Positions 16,879 to 25,457 of a stretch of 64,000 nucleotides of DNA are shown piece after piece. Numbering within the stretch: position 1 is the first letter of the stretch; the number at the start of each line of letters is the position of its first letter. The translations under genes were made by a program, and so were the position numbers. The DNA comes from Collinsella aerofaciens (GTDB lineage: Bacteria > Actinomycetota > Coriobacteriia > Coriobacteriales > Coriobacteriaceae): positions 84,967 to 148,966 of the forward strand of contig NZ_SPFY01000003.1 of NCBI RefSeq assembly GCF_005844325.1, read 5' to 3'. The notes below the pieces were generated by a model. The model ran no database searches, was not told where the DNA came from, and saw only the letters and a program-made list of their open reading frames with translations.

Positions 16879-16953
16879 TGGTGGGCGTTAGAAGATTTGA
16901 ACTTCTGACCTCTTCCGTGTCAGGGAAGCGCTCTCCCCCTGAGCTAAACGCCC
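16879..16953 (-). tRNA. tRNA-Val (GAC)
   Basis: A 75-base cloverleaf on the minus strand. The acceptor GGGCGTT pairs with AACGCCC, the anticodon loop is CTGACAC with anticodon GAC, the T-arm is AGTTCAAAT, and CCA is encoded. Confidence 0.97.
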
Positions 16954-17242
16954 GATCAAGGATGCGCAAGCGCGCAAGGGATAATATAACGGAGCCTGAA
17001 CTCGGTGGCAAGAACATTTTTAAAAATCGCTTACATTGTGGAATTCGGGGGCTTTGTCGTATCCATTTCAAAAGAGCCTGCTGCCGCGATTTGGCTGTCG
17101 CATAATGCAAGGCCATTGCGGTATCGAGCTATGGAAAGACGCCTGCGGAATTGTCCTACCGATAAGCGGACAAGCCTCCAGCTGGCGACTTCGCCGTGGT
17201 AAGGTAAGCCGAATTGTTTCCAGACTGTTTCGGGGGAGTGGA

Positions 17243-18265
17243 ATGAGCAAAGAGTGTGTCGAGCAGGTCGAAGGCGCAGGGGCTTCGGTGCCGATGACCG
17301 ATATATCGAACATTGATGTGCCCGAGGGCACCGACGAGCTCAGCCGTAGCACCCGCCGCGCCTGGCGCGGGCGTCTGAACAGCGCTTCGACGCGCAAGAT
17401 GATCACGGGCGTCTTGGCTACGCTGGTGGGCGGTTCGTTTTGGGGCTTCTCGGGCACCAGCGCGAGTTTTCTGTTCGATACCTACCACGTCGATACCTTG
17501 TGGCTTATGAGCGTGCGTCAGATTCTCGCCGGTCTACTCTTTATGGCCGTGGTTGTTACGCGCGACCGCGAGCGCCTGATTAAGCTCTGGACCACACCCG
17601 CCGATTGCAAGCAGCTGCTGCTCTTTACCGCCTTTGGCCTGCTGTTCAACCAGTTTTGCTATCTTTCGGCCGTGCGCCTGACCAATGCCGGAACCGCGAC
17701 GGTGCTCCAGTGCCTGCAGCTGATCATCATCATGGGCTACACCTGCGTGGTCGATCGCCGCAGGCCGCGCGTTCGCGAGGCGATCGGCATTGGTCTGGCC
17801 CTCGGCGGTACTTTTTTAATCACCACCGGCGGCGACCCCACCAGCCTGAATATCTCGCCGCTTGGCCTGGCAGCAGGTCTTATGTGTGCGGTCAGCGCCG
17901 CGTGTATGGCGGTGATTCCCGCCAAGATCCTGCCCGAATACGGCAGCCCCATCGTCACGGGCTCGGCAATGCTCACGGCGGGCGTGGTCTCGTGCGTCTT
18001 CGTGCAGCCTTGGGCGCATATGCCGGCGCTCGACGCCGCCGGCGTCGAGGCGCTTGCGGTGTTCGTGGTTATCGGCTCGTTTTTTGCTTACATGCTCTAT
18101 ATGCAGGGCGTTAAGGACATCGGCTCGGTGCGTGCGAGCCTCATCGGAACTGTGGAGCCGGTTTCGGCGACCATCACCAGCGCCGTTATGCTGGGCACGG
18201 TGTTTTTGCCGACCGACCTTATCGGCTTTGCCATGATCATCGTGATGATGTTCCTCACGGTGTAG
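17243..18265 (+). CDS. EamA/DMT-family membrane transporter
   Basis: A 340-residue protein with about ten hydrophobic segments and two EamA repeats, typical of drug/metabolite transporters that export amino acids or other metabolites. Visible segments include ITGVLATLVGGSFWGFSG, LLLFTAFGLLFNQFCYL and AVFVVIGSFFAYMLYM. The first ~45 residues are soluble and charged. The start at 17243 follows GGGGGAG; the open frame extends upstream to 17036 without support. It stands alone, divergent from tRNA-Val. The substrate cannot be predicted. Confidence 0.88.
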   Translation: MSKECVEQVEGAGASVPMTDISNIDVPEGTDELSRSTRRAWRGRLNSASTRKMITGVLATLVGGSFWGFSGTSASFLFDTYHVDTLWLMSVRQILAGLLFMAVVVTRDRERLIKLWTTPADCKQLLLFTAFGLLFNQFCYLSAVRLTNAGTATVLQCLQLIIIMGYTCVVDRRRPRVREAIGIGLALGGTFLITTGGDPTSLNISPLGLAAGLMCAVSAACMAVIPAKILPEYGSPIVTGSAMLTAGVVSCVFVQPWAHMPALDAAGVEALAVFVVIGSFFAYMLYMQGVKDIGSVRASLIGTVEPVSATITSAVMLGTVFLPTDLIGFAMIIVMMFLTV

Positions 18266-18414
18266 CTGGCGCCGACGCCAAGACGGAAAAGGTGTTGTGC
18301 CGCATTTTCGCCAATTGATGTCCGTGTCTGGAGTTTAGCTGTCGATGCTCAAAATGCCATAAACTAGTAACGTTATGGACATTTTCATTGCGACTCAATT
18401 GCGAGGATTTCTTT

Positions 18415-20727
18415 ATGGCTGGTAATCACTTTAAGGGCAGCGATAGCGGCCGTCCTGCAGTTCCGCCGCGTCCGAACGGGGCTGGTAAGGCCGGCACGCC
18501 GGGCGGCGCTGGACAGGGCAGTTCCGGTAAGCGCGTGTCCCCGGGCGAGACGGCGATGTTTACCGCTCTGTACGAGCAGTCTCAAAAGGCAAAAAAGACC
18601 GGCCGTGCAAAAGGGAATGTCTTTGCGGGCGGTGCAACCTCCGCGTCGCAGCCGAGCGGGGCTCCTTCGGTGCCTGCGAACAACGCAGGTGCTGCCAACG
18701 CCGCGAATGCTGCCGGCAACGTTAATGCCGGCAAGGCCGCCAACAATACTCCCCCTGCCGGTGGCGCGGGGCTTACGGGTAACCTTGGCACGATTTACAC
18801 CGGCGCCTCCGAGACTGGCACGTTCGCCCGCCTGGATGATAGCGGTGCCGAGTTTGCGGGCTCGGGTTCCAAGGAAGATTATTACGATTTTGGCTTGAAC
18901 TACGGTAGCGATGCTTCGTCGAGTTCGATCTCTGACGGTCTGGTCCGTCATCGCCATCGCAAGGGCGAGCGCAAAAAGCGTCACACCGGCGCCATTATTG
19001 CCGCTGTAGTCGCAGTGCTTCTCGTTGTGCTTGGCACAGGCGGCTTTATGCTGCTTAACTCGGCAAAGACCGTAAAGAGCGAAGCGAAGGAGGCTGTCGA
19101 GATCGTCGGTGGCCTTAAGGGCAAGGTCACGTCGGGCGATTTTTCGACGCTGCCTGACGACGCGAAGAAGATCGATGAGCTCTGTAACAGCATGAAGGCG
19201 GAGACCTCGAGCCCGCTGTGGGCGGCGGCTTCGTTTATCCCGGTGTATGGCAGCGATATCAATGCGGCCCGCACCATGATTGACGCCCTGTCCGATGTCT
19301 CGAGCAATGCGCTGGTTCCCATGGCCGATAACCTTTCGCAGGCTACGCCCGGCAAGCTGTTCCAGGACGGCATGATTAACGTGTCCGCGCTGCAGGCGGT
19401 CGCCGATTCGCTTTCCAGCAGCTCGAAGGTGTTCAAGAGCGCCAACGAGAAGGTCCAGGGCATTGGCGATACTCATATTTCCCAGGTGACCGAGCTGGTC
19501 GATAAGGCCAAGGACGGCTTTGCCACCCTCAACGGTGCGGTTGACGCGGCGGAGAAGGTCGCCCCCGTCCTTCCCCAGATGCTCGGCGCCAACGGCCAGA
19601 CGCGCAACTACCTTATGTACGCCATGAACAACGTCGAGATTCGTGCTTGCGGCGGCTTTGGCGGTTCGCAGGGCCTGATTTCGGTCACTGACGGCCAGAT
19701 GTCGATTGGCGAGTTTGTTCCCCGCATTGGACTCAGCGAGGAAGAGGCAGTCGAGAGCGTCGACGAAGAGGATGAGGCGCTGTTCGGCAACCACAGTAAC
19801 CTGTACAACTCGGGCAATACCTATTCGCCTGATTGGCCCCGCAACTCGCAGCGTGTCGCCGCGCTGTGGAAGTCCCAGTATGGACAGGACGTTGATGGCG
19901 TCATCGGTATCGACCCGGTGTTCCTGCAGTATCTGCTGGGCCTGGTCGGTAATGTCTCGCTGCCCGACGGAACGGTTGTCGACGGCACCAACGCCGCAAA
20001 GGTTCTCATGCACGATGTGTACTGGAACTATCCGGTCGAGGAGTCTGACGGCATCTTTGCATCCGTCGCCAGCGCTGCCTTCGACAAGATCCTTGGCGGT
20101 ATCGGCGATGTCGATGTTACGAAGCTTGTCAGCGCCGTTGAGCGCGGTGCCGAAGAGGGCCGCCTGATCGCGTGGATGAGAAACGATGATGAGCAGAATG
20201 CCATCAAAGAGACGGGCATTGACGCTTCGCTGCCCGATCCGGATGACCCGAGTGCCGATCCCGTTGCCGGCGTTTACTTTAACAACCTGAGCTTCTCCAA
20301 GCTCGACTGGTACCTGAACGCCGATACGCAGATTGGCCAGGGCATCAAGAACGGTGACGGCACGTGCTCCTATCGCATCACCGTTACCCTGACGAACATC
20401 ATGACGCAGGAGGAGGCTGGCAAGCTGCCCGACTACGTTGCGGCGAGCGCACCCGATGCCGCGCGTGACGACGAGCGTCTGAATGTCTCGTTGTTTGCCC
20501 CGACGGGCGGCAACATTACTGATCTGACCGTCGAGGGCACCCAGTTTGGTCTTGGCGCCGCTACGTGGCATGGAATCCCCTTCTATTCGGGCACCGTTGA
20601 CCTGCATGCTGGCGAGACGACGACGATCACGTATACGCTGACCACGTCGGCCGAGGCGGGGGACAAGCCGCTTACGCTGCGTCAGACTCCTACATGCCAG
20701 GCGGCTCGCGACAGCGCGTCGGCGTAG
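18415..20727 (+). CDS. DUF4012 domain-containing membrane-anchored protein
   Basis: A 770-residue protein. A ~175-residue N-terminal cytoplasmic part rich in Gly/Ala/Pro/Asn is followed by RHRHRKGERKKR, a single membrane helix (about residues 193-214, IIAAVVAVLLVVLGTGGF) and a large extracytoplasmic DUF4012 region with the hallmark NYLMYAMNNVEIRACGGFGG. DUF4012 proteins are found in actinobacteria and Gram-positive bacteria, often near envelope or polysaccharide genes; no biochemical role is established. The start at 18415 is preferred because GAGG lies 8 bases upstream. A terminator separates it from glmM, so it is probably monocistronic. Confidence 0.88.
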   Translation: MAGNHFKGSDSGRPAVPPRPNGAGKAGTPGGAGQGSSGKRVSPGETAMFTALYEQSQKAKKTGRAKGNVFAGGATSASQPSGAPSVPANNAGAANAANAAGNVNAGKAANNTPPAGGAGLTGNLGTIYTGASETGTFARLDDSGAEFAGSGSKEDYYDFGLNYGSDASSSSISDGLVRHRHRKGERKKRHTGAIIAAVVAVLLVVLGTGGFMLLNSAKTVKSEAKEAVEIVGGLKGKVTSGDFSTLPDDAKKIDELCNSMKAETSSPLWAAASFIPVYGSDINAARTMIDALSDVSSNALVPMADNLSQATPGKLFQDGMINVSALQAVADSLSSSSKVFKSANEKVQGIGDTHISQVTELVDKAKDGFATLNGAVDAAEKVAPVLPQMLGANGQTRNYLMYAMNNVEIRACGGFGGSQGLISVTDGQMSIGEFVPRIGLSEEEAVESVDEEDEALFGNHSNLYNSGNTYSPDWPRNSQRVAALWKSQYGQDVDGVIGIDPVFLQYLLGLVGNVSLPDGTVVDGTNAAKVLMHDVYWNYPVEESDGIFASVASAAFDKILGGIGDVDVTKLVSAVERGAEEGRLIAWMRNDDEQNAIKETGIDASLPDPDDPSADPVAGVYFNNLSFSKLDWYLNADTQIGQGIKNGDGTCSYRITVTLTNIMTQEEAGKLPDYVAASAPDAARDDERLNVSLFAPTGGNITDLTVEGTQFGLGAATWHGIPFYSGTVDLHAGETTTITYTLTTSAEAGDKPLTLRQTPTCQAARDSASA

Positions 20728-20764
20728 GGTTTTTCTGGTAGCGCAGATAATCGAGTACCATTTT

Positions 20765-20798
20765 GGGGCGGACAGGCAATCTGTTCGCCCCTATTTTG
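20765..20798 (+). terminator. Terminator after the DUF4012 gene
   Basis: An 11-bp stem (20765-20775 with 20781-20791, one G.T pair) followed by TATTTTGT. It ends only 13 bases before the glmM start codon, so the glmM promoter must lie upstream or read-through feeds it. Confidence 0.78.
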
Positions 20799-20810
20799 TA
20801 AGGAGAGCGC

Positions 20811-22142
20811 ATGAAGTACTTTGGCACCGACGGCTTTCGCGGTGAGGCCAACGTTGGGCTGACGGTAGAGCACGCTTATAAGATTGGCCGTTTTGTGGGC
20901 TGGTATTACGGCGTCAACCGCAGTGCTAAGGCGCGCGTGATCGTGGGCAAGGACACGCGTCGCTCGAGTTACATGTTCGAGGCGGCGCTGGTGAGCGGCC
21001 TGGTCGCGAGCGGTGCGGACGCCTATATGCTGCACGTGATCCCCACGCCGGGCGTAGCGCACCAGACCGTGGAAGGCTGCTTCGATTGCGGCATCATGAT
21101 CAGCGCGAGCCACAACCCGTTTTGCGATAACGGCATTAAGCTCGTCAACAGCGACGGCTTTAAGATGGACGAGGACGTACTGGAGCTCATCGAGGACTAC
21201 ATCGATGGCAAGAGCGAGGTGCCGCTGGCCACGGGCAACCACATCGGTGCCACGGTGGACTACATGCAGGGCCGCAACCGCTACATTGCTTCGCTCATTG
21301 CAAGTGCGAACTTTTCGCTGCAGGGCGTCAAGATCGGTATCGACTGCGCCAACGGCTCGGCTTCCTCGGTGGCCAAGCCGGTGTTCGGCGCGCTGGGCGC
21401 CGACGTGCGCGTGATCAACGCCGCGCCCGATGGCTTTAACATCAACGTCGACTGCGGCTCCACGCATATGGAGCGTCTGCAGCGCCATGTGGTGGAGCAG
21501 GGCCTGGACGTGGGTTTTGCCTACGATGGCGATGCCGACCGCTGCCTGGCCGTGGATGAGCGCGGTCGCGTGGTAGACGGCGACCAGATCCTGTACGTGT
21601 GCGGCGTGTATCTGAACAAGCACGGTCGCCTTTCGGGCGGTACCGTGGTGCCGACGATTGCCAGCAACTTTGGCCTGATCAAGTCGTTGGAGCTTGCCGG
21701 CCTGAGCGCCGTGACCAGCGGCGTGGGCGACCGTCACGTGTATGCCAAGATGCGCGAGGGGGGCTACAGCCTGGGCGGCGAGCAGACGGGCCATACGATC
21801 TTTGGCGATATCGAGCGCACGGGCGACGGCATTATGACCTCGCTGCGCGTGATGGAAGTGATTCGTGCCGAGCGCGAGACGCTCTCGCAGCTCACGGCTC
21901 CGTGCAAGCTGCTGCCGCAGGCGCAGGTGGCCGTGCGCGTGGCGGACAAGGACGCCGCGCTCGAGAACATGGGCGTGCAGAACGCCATCGCCGAGGCCGA
22001 GGTTGCGCTGGCAGGCGAGGGCCGCGTGCTCGTGCGCAAGAGCGGAACCGAGTCGGTTATCCGCGTGCTGGCCGAGGCGCCCGACCAAGCATCCGCCGAT
22101 GCCGCCATGAAGCGCATCGCCGCCGCGCTGGAAGCTCTGTAA
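20811..22142 (+). CDS. glmM: Phosphoglucosamine mutase
   Basis: A 443-residue alpha-D-phosphohexomutase that interconverts glucosamine 6-phosphate and glucosamine 1-phosphate for UDP-GlcNAc and peptidoglycan synthesis. The phosphoserine is Ser100 in ISASHNP, the magnesium loop is YDGDADR, the sugar-specificity loop is GGEQTGH and the phosphate site is RKSGTESVIRV (usually SGTEP). The N-terminus FGTDGFRG is typical. AAGGAG precedes the ATG. A strong two-way hairpin closes it against the convergent carboxypeptidase. Confidence 0.96.
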   Translation: MKYFGTDGFRGEANVGLTVEHAYKIGRFVGWYYGVNRSAKARVIVGKDTRRSSYMFEAALVSGLVASGADAYMLHVIPTPGVAHQTVEGCFDCGIMISASHNPFCDNGIKLVNSDGFKMDEDVLELIEDYIDGKSEVPLATGNHIGATVDYMQGRNRYIASLIASANFSLQGVKIGIDCANGSASSVAKPVFGALGADVRVINAAPDGFNINVDCGSTHMERLQRHVVEQGLDVGFAYDGDADRCLAVDERGRVVDGDQILYVCGVYLNKHGRLSGGTVVPTIASNFGLIKSLELAGLSAVTSGVGDRHVYAKMREGGYSLGGEQTGHTIFGDIERTGDGIMTSLRVMEVIRAERETLSQLTAPCKLLPQAQVAVRVADKDAALENMGVQNAIAEAEVALAGEGRVLVRKSGTESVIRVLAEAPDQASADAAMKRIAAALEAL

Positions 22143-22147
22143 GGTAG

Positions 22148-22216
22148 TCATTGGGGACGTTCTTAAACAACTAGGTGGAAAGGGGACGCCGCGGATTGGT
22201 TCCGCGGCGTCCCCTT
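22148..22216. terminator. Two-way terminator with an adjoining GGGGACGTTC repeat copy
   Basis: Bases 22148-22174 match the left arm and loop of the palindrome at 671-697 in 25 of 27 positions. The following perfect 15-bp hairpin (22180-22194 with 22202-22216) lies between the convergent glmM and M32 genes. Confidence 0.75.
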
Positions 22217-22239
22217 TGCGTTGACGTGTCGGTTATGCC

Positions 22240-23814
22240 TTACAGCTCGTAGAGCGTGGTGAACTTGTCCTGCAGGTAGCTGCAGTAGTAGCGGGCATCG
22301 AACGCCATGCCGCACGCGCCCTTGATGAGCTCCGGCGCGTCCTTGGCGCGGCCCCACTGCCAAATGTGCTCGCCCAGCCAGGCGCGGACGGGTGTCAGGT
22401 CGCCGCTCGCACAGGCGCCGTTGAGGTCGACACCGTCGCGGCACATGGCCGGCACAAACATGGCGTCGTAGGCGCTGCCCAGCGCATAGGTGGGGAAGTA
22501 GCCAAACGAGCCGCCGCTCCAGTGCGTATCCTGTAGGCAGCCGTGCGTGTCGTCGGGAACGGGAATGCCCAGGTACTCATCCATGAAGCGGTTCCAAAGC
22601 GCAGGGATATCCTTGGCCGTGGCCTCGCCGGCAAACAGCATGCGCTCGATCTCGTAGCGCACCATAACGTGCAGCGGATAGGTGAGCTCGTCGGCCTCGG
22701 TGCGGATCAGCGAAGGCTGCGCGATGTTCACGGCGTGGTAGAGCGTGTCCTCGTCGACGTCGCCGTAGACCTCGGGTGCGTGGCGGCGCAGCACCTCGAG
22801 CAGCGGTCCCATAAAGGCGCGGCTGCGACCTACGGTGTTCTCGAAAAAGCGGCTCTGGCTCTCGTGGATGCCCATGGAGGTGCCGCCCTCAAGACAGGTG
22901 CGCGCATAGGCGGGATTGACGCCCAGCTCGTACATGGCGTGTCCCGCTTCGTGGATGATGCTGTAGACGTTGGAGATGCAATCGTCCTCGTAGATGTGTG
23001 TCGCGATGCGCGCGTCACCCACGGCAAAGCCCTCGCTAAACGGGTGCTCGGTAAAGGCAAGCGTGGTGTCGTTCAGGTTCAGGCCGACGAGCTTCATAAG
23101 GTCGAAGCTCATGGCGCGCTGGGCGGCCTCGGGCACGCGGGCGTGCAAAAAGTCGGCAGCGGGCTGCTGGCCGCGCTCGCCGATGGCGTGCACGAGTGGC
23201 ACGACCGTTGCCTTGACCTCGTCACAAAACGCATCGAAGCTCTTGGCGGAAAGACCGCGCTCGTACTGGTTGAGCCAAACGTCGTATGGGTCGCGCTTGG
23301 GGTCCATAAGCTCGGCCTGATGCTTGAGCTGGCCCACAATCTTGTCCACATAGGGCTCAAAGCTTGCCCAGTCATTGGCCGTCTTGGCCTTGTGCCACAC
23401 GGCGTCGGCCTTGCAGGTGAGCCTGGTCCAGGCCTCGGCCTCCTCGGTGGGAATGACGCTCGCTTCGCGCTGGTCGCGGCCGAGCACGCGAATCTCGTCG
23501 AGCAGCTGCGGGTCGTCGATCTTTTCGCCCGCGACCGTCTCGCGCGCGAGAGAGCGCACGAGCTCAACGGACTTTTTGCTGGTCAGGAGCTTGTGATGTT
23601 CGCCGGCAAGGGTGCCCATAGCATCGGCGCGGGCCGCGGCGCCGTTGGCGGGGGCAATCGTCGCGCCATCGAACTCGGCAATCTTGAGCAGGTACTCGCG
23701 GGTCCACAGTTTGCCTTCGAGCTTGCGGAGCTTCTTGATGCCCTTGCCCGCCTTGGCGCTCTTAGAGGCCTTGGCCACGGCGGCCTTGGCCTTCTTATCG
23801 AGTTTCTTTCCCAT
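22240..23814 (-). CDS. M32-family metallocarboxypeptidase (thermostable carboxypeptidase 1 type)
   Basis: A 524-residue cytoplasmic zinc carboxypeptidase. The zinc motif HEAGH is at residues 288-292, followed by the M32 signature GIHESQSRFFEN. The central DPYDVWLNQYERGL and the C-terminal MVRYEIERMLFAGE also match the family. It would trim C-terminal residues from peptides. A ~30-residue Lys/Ala-rich N-terminal extension (KKAKAAVAKASKSAKAGKG) is unusual for the family and looks like a flexible basic tail. AAGGAT precedes the start. It is divergent from the pheST leader. Confidence 0.93.
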   Translation of the reverse strand: MGKKLDKKAKAAVAKASKSAKAGKGIKKLRKLEGKLWTREYLLKIAEFDGATIAPANGAAARADAMGTLAGEHHKLLTSKKSVELVRSLARETVAGEKIDDPQLLDEIRVLGRDQREASVIPTEEAEAWTRLTCKADAVWHKAKTANDWASFEPYVDKIVGQLKHQAELMDPKRDPYDVWLNQYERGLSAKSFDAFCDEVKATVVPLVHAIGERGQQPAADFLHARVPEAAQRAMSFDLMKLVGLNLNDTTLAFTEHPFSEGFAVGDARIATHIYEDDCISNVYSIIHEAGHAMYELGVNPAYARTCLEGGTSMGIHESQSRFFENTVGRSRAFMGPLLEVLRRHAPEVYGDVDEDTLYHAVNIAQPSLIRTEADELTYPLHVMVRYEIERMLFAGEATAKDIPALWNRFMDEYLGIPVPDDTHGCLQDTHWSGGSFGYFPTYALGSAYDAMFVPAMCRDGVDLNGACASGDLTPVRAWLGEHIWQWGRAKDAPELIKGACGMAFDARYYCSYLQDKFTTLYEL

Positions 23815-23950
23815 ACCTATATCCTTGATCTCGCAGACCGGACGCCACGGGTAGGCGTGCGGCCAGTTTGCACAGCTACCCGTCTTGTACCCAGTGCGAA
23901 CAAAACGGAACGCGGCGATATGCTCGCAGAATGTGTTATCCTATAGCCCA

Positions 23951-24232
23951 ATGCGTTGACGGAGAGGGTTTGCCCGCCGCGTCGCCGGCAAGAGAGGGAA
24001 GGTCATGGGCTGCAAGCCTTCCTGCGGTGGCAAGGGCCAAGCGTTCACTCCCGAGCAGCGACCTCAACGGGCGCGCGGCCAGCGGCGGCGAAGCCCCAGT
24101 AGGGAAGCCGTGAGCCTCGCGACAAGGGGCGCAGAGTGGGCGCGGCGGGCCAGACATCCGCCGGGTCAAACAAGGTGGTACCGCGGAATTCAACCGTCCT
24201 TGGGCAATGCACATGCCCGAGGGCGGTTTTTT
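23951..24232 (+). promoter_or_regulatory. T-box riboswitch leader of pheST
   Basis: The canonical T-box AAGGTGGTACCGCG is at 24172-24185. It is followed by a terminator stem (24194-24206 with 24214-24226, G.T pairs) and TTTTTT, so control is by transcription attenuation on uncharged tRNA. The upstream 200 bases are GC-rich and foldable. A Phe TTC at 24044-24046 is a candidate specifier but I could not fold stem I to confirm it. The 5' limit is approximate. Confidence 0.9.
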
Positions 24233-24317
24233 GTTACCGAACCGGGCCGCGTTTTCGCAGCGCCAAGCGGCATCGGTCGTCCCGGCAGGCGAATGCGCGA
24301 GAGACGAAAGGGAAGAC

Positions 24318-25394
24318 ATGAGTCTGATTGATGATCTGGTCAAACTCGAGGAAGAGGCCAAGGAGCTCGTCGCAGGCGCCGACGACGCCGCCAAGCTCGA
24401 GGCTGCGCGCGTTGAGCTGCTCGGCCGCAAGGGTCGTATTACCGGCCTGATGCGTATGATGGGCAAGCTCGCCCCCGAGGATCGTCCCGTGATGGGCAAG
24501 CGCGCCAACGAGATGCGCCAGCTGATCGAGGGCATGCTCGACGAGCGCACCACCGAGATGAAGGCCGCCGCCCTCAAGCACGCACTTGAGCGCGAGGCCG
24601 TCGATATCACGCTGCCGGGCATCCGTCCGCAGATCGGTCACCAGCACCTGATCAAGCAGATCATCGAGGAGGCCGAGGACATCTTCTGCGGCATCGGCTA
24701 CACCGTCGAGTCCGGTCCCATGGTCGAAACCTCCTACTACAACTTCACCGCGCTCAACGCCCCCATGGATCACCCGAGCCGCTCGGCCCGCGACACCTTC
24801 TACGTGGTCGACAACAACCCCGGCAGCGTCGCACACCCCGAGGCTCACGCCCACGGCGAGTCCGACGTGCTGCTGCGCACCCAGACCTCGGGCGTGCAGA
24901 TCCACACCATGGAGTCGCAGAAGCCGCCCATCTACATGATCTGCCCGGGCACCGTCTATCGTCCCGACACGGCCGACGCCTGCCACCTGCCGCAGTTCAA
25001 CCAGATCGAGGGCCTGGTCGTCGACGAGGGTATCACCTTTGGCGATCTTAAGGGCACGCTCGACTACTTTGTTAAGTGCATGTTTGGCGAGGATCGCAAG
25101 ACGCGCTATCGCCCGCACTTCTTCCCCTTCACCGAGCCTTCCTGCGAGGTGGACGTGAGCTGCCACGTGTGCGGCGGCAAGGGCTGCAACTTCTGCAAGC
25201 ACAGCGGCTGGATCGAGATCCTGGGCTGCGGCATGGTCGACCCCAACGTCCTGATCAACTGCGGCATCGACCCCGAGAAGTACACCGGCTTCGCCTTTGG
25301 TATTGGCGCCGAGCGCGTCGCGGCACTGCGCTACGACCTGCCCGACCTGCGCACGTTGATGACTGGTGACATGAGGTTCTTGAACCAGTTCTAG
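24318..25394 (+). CDS. pheS: Phenylalanyl-tRNA synthetase alpha subunit
   Basis: A 358-residue catalytic subunit of the (alpha-beta)2 synthetase that charges tRNA-Phe. It has an N-terminal coiled coil, then the class II core starting GIRPQIGHQHL, the motif 2 region, and a C-terminal CHVCGGKGCNFCKHSGW Cys cluster before motif 3 (GFAFGIGAERVAALRY). The start at 24318 follows GAAAGGGA; the longer open frame runs back into the T-box and is excluded. pheT follows 63 bp downstream. Expression should rise when tRNA-Phe is uncharged. Confidence 0.96.
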   Translation: MSLIDDLVKLEEEAKELVAGADDAAKLEAARVELLGRKGRITGLMRMMGKLAPEDRPVMGKRANEMRQLIEGMLDERTTEMKAAALKHALEREAVDITLPGIRPQIGHQHLIKQIIEEAEDIFCGIGYTVESGPMVETSYYNFTALNAPMDHPSRSARDTFYVVDNNPGSVAHPEAHAHGESDVLLRTQTSGVQIHTMESQKPPIYMICPGTVYRPDTADACHLPQFNQIEGLVVDEGITFGDLKGTLDYFVKCMFGEDRKTRYRPHFFPFTEPSCEVDVSCHVCGGKGCNFCKHSGWIEILGCGMVDPNVLINCGIDPEKYTGFAFGIGAERVAALRYDLPDLRTLMTGDMRFLNQF

Positions 25395-25457
25395 AACGCT
25401 TTCTTCTTAGTTGCAGTTTCCGGCTCAAAGCCGCATTTATGAAAGGAGACCAGTTAG

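Noticed and set aside
18385..20607. 740-codon minus-strand frame opposite the DUF4012 gene
   Set aside because: Shadow frame; the plus strand has the ribosome site, membrane helix and DUF4012 motif.
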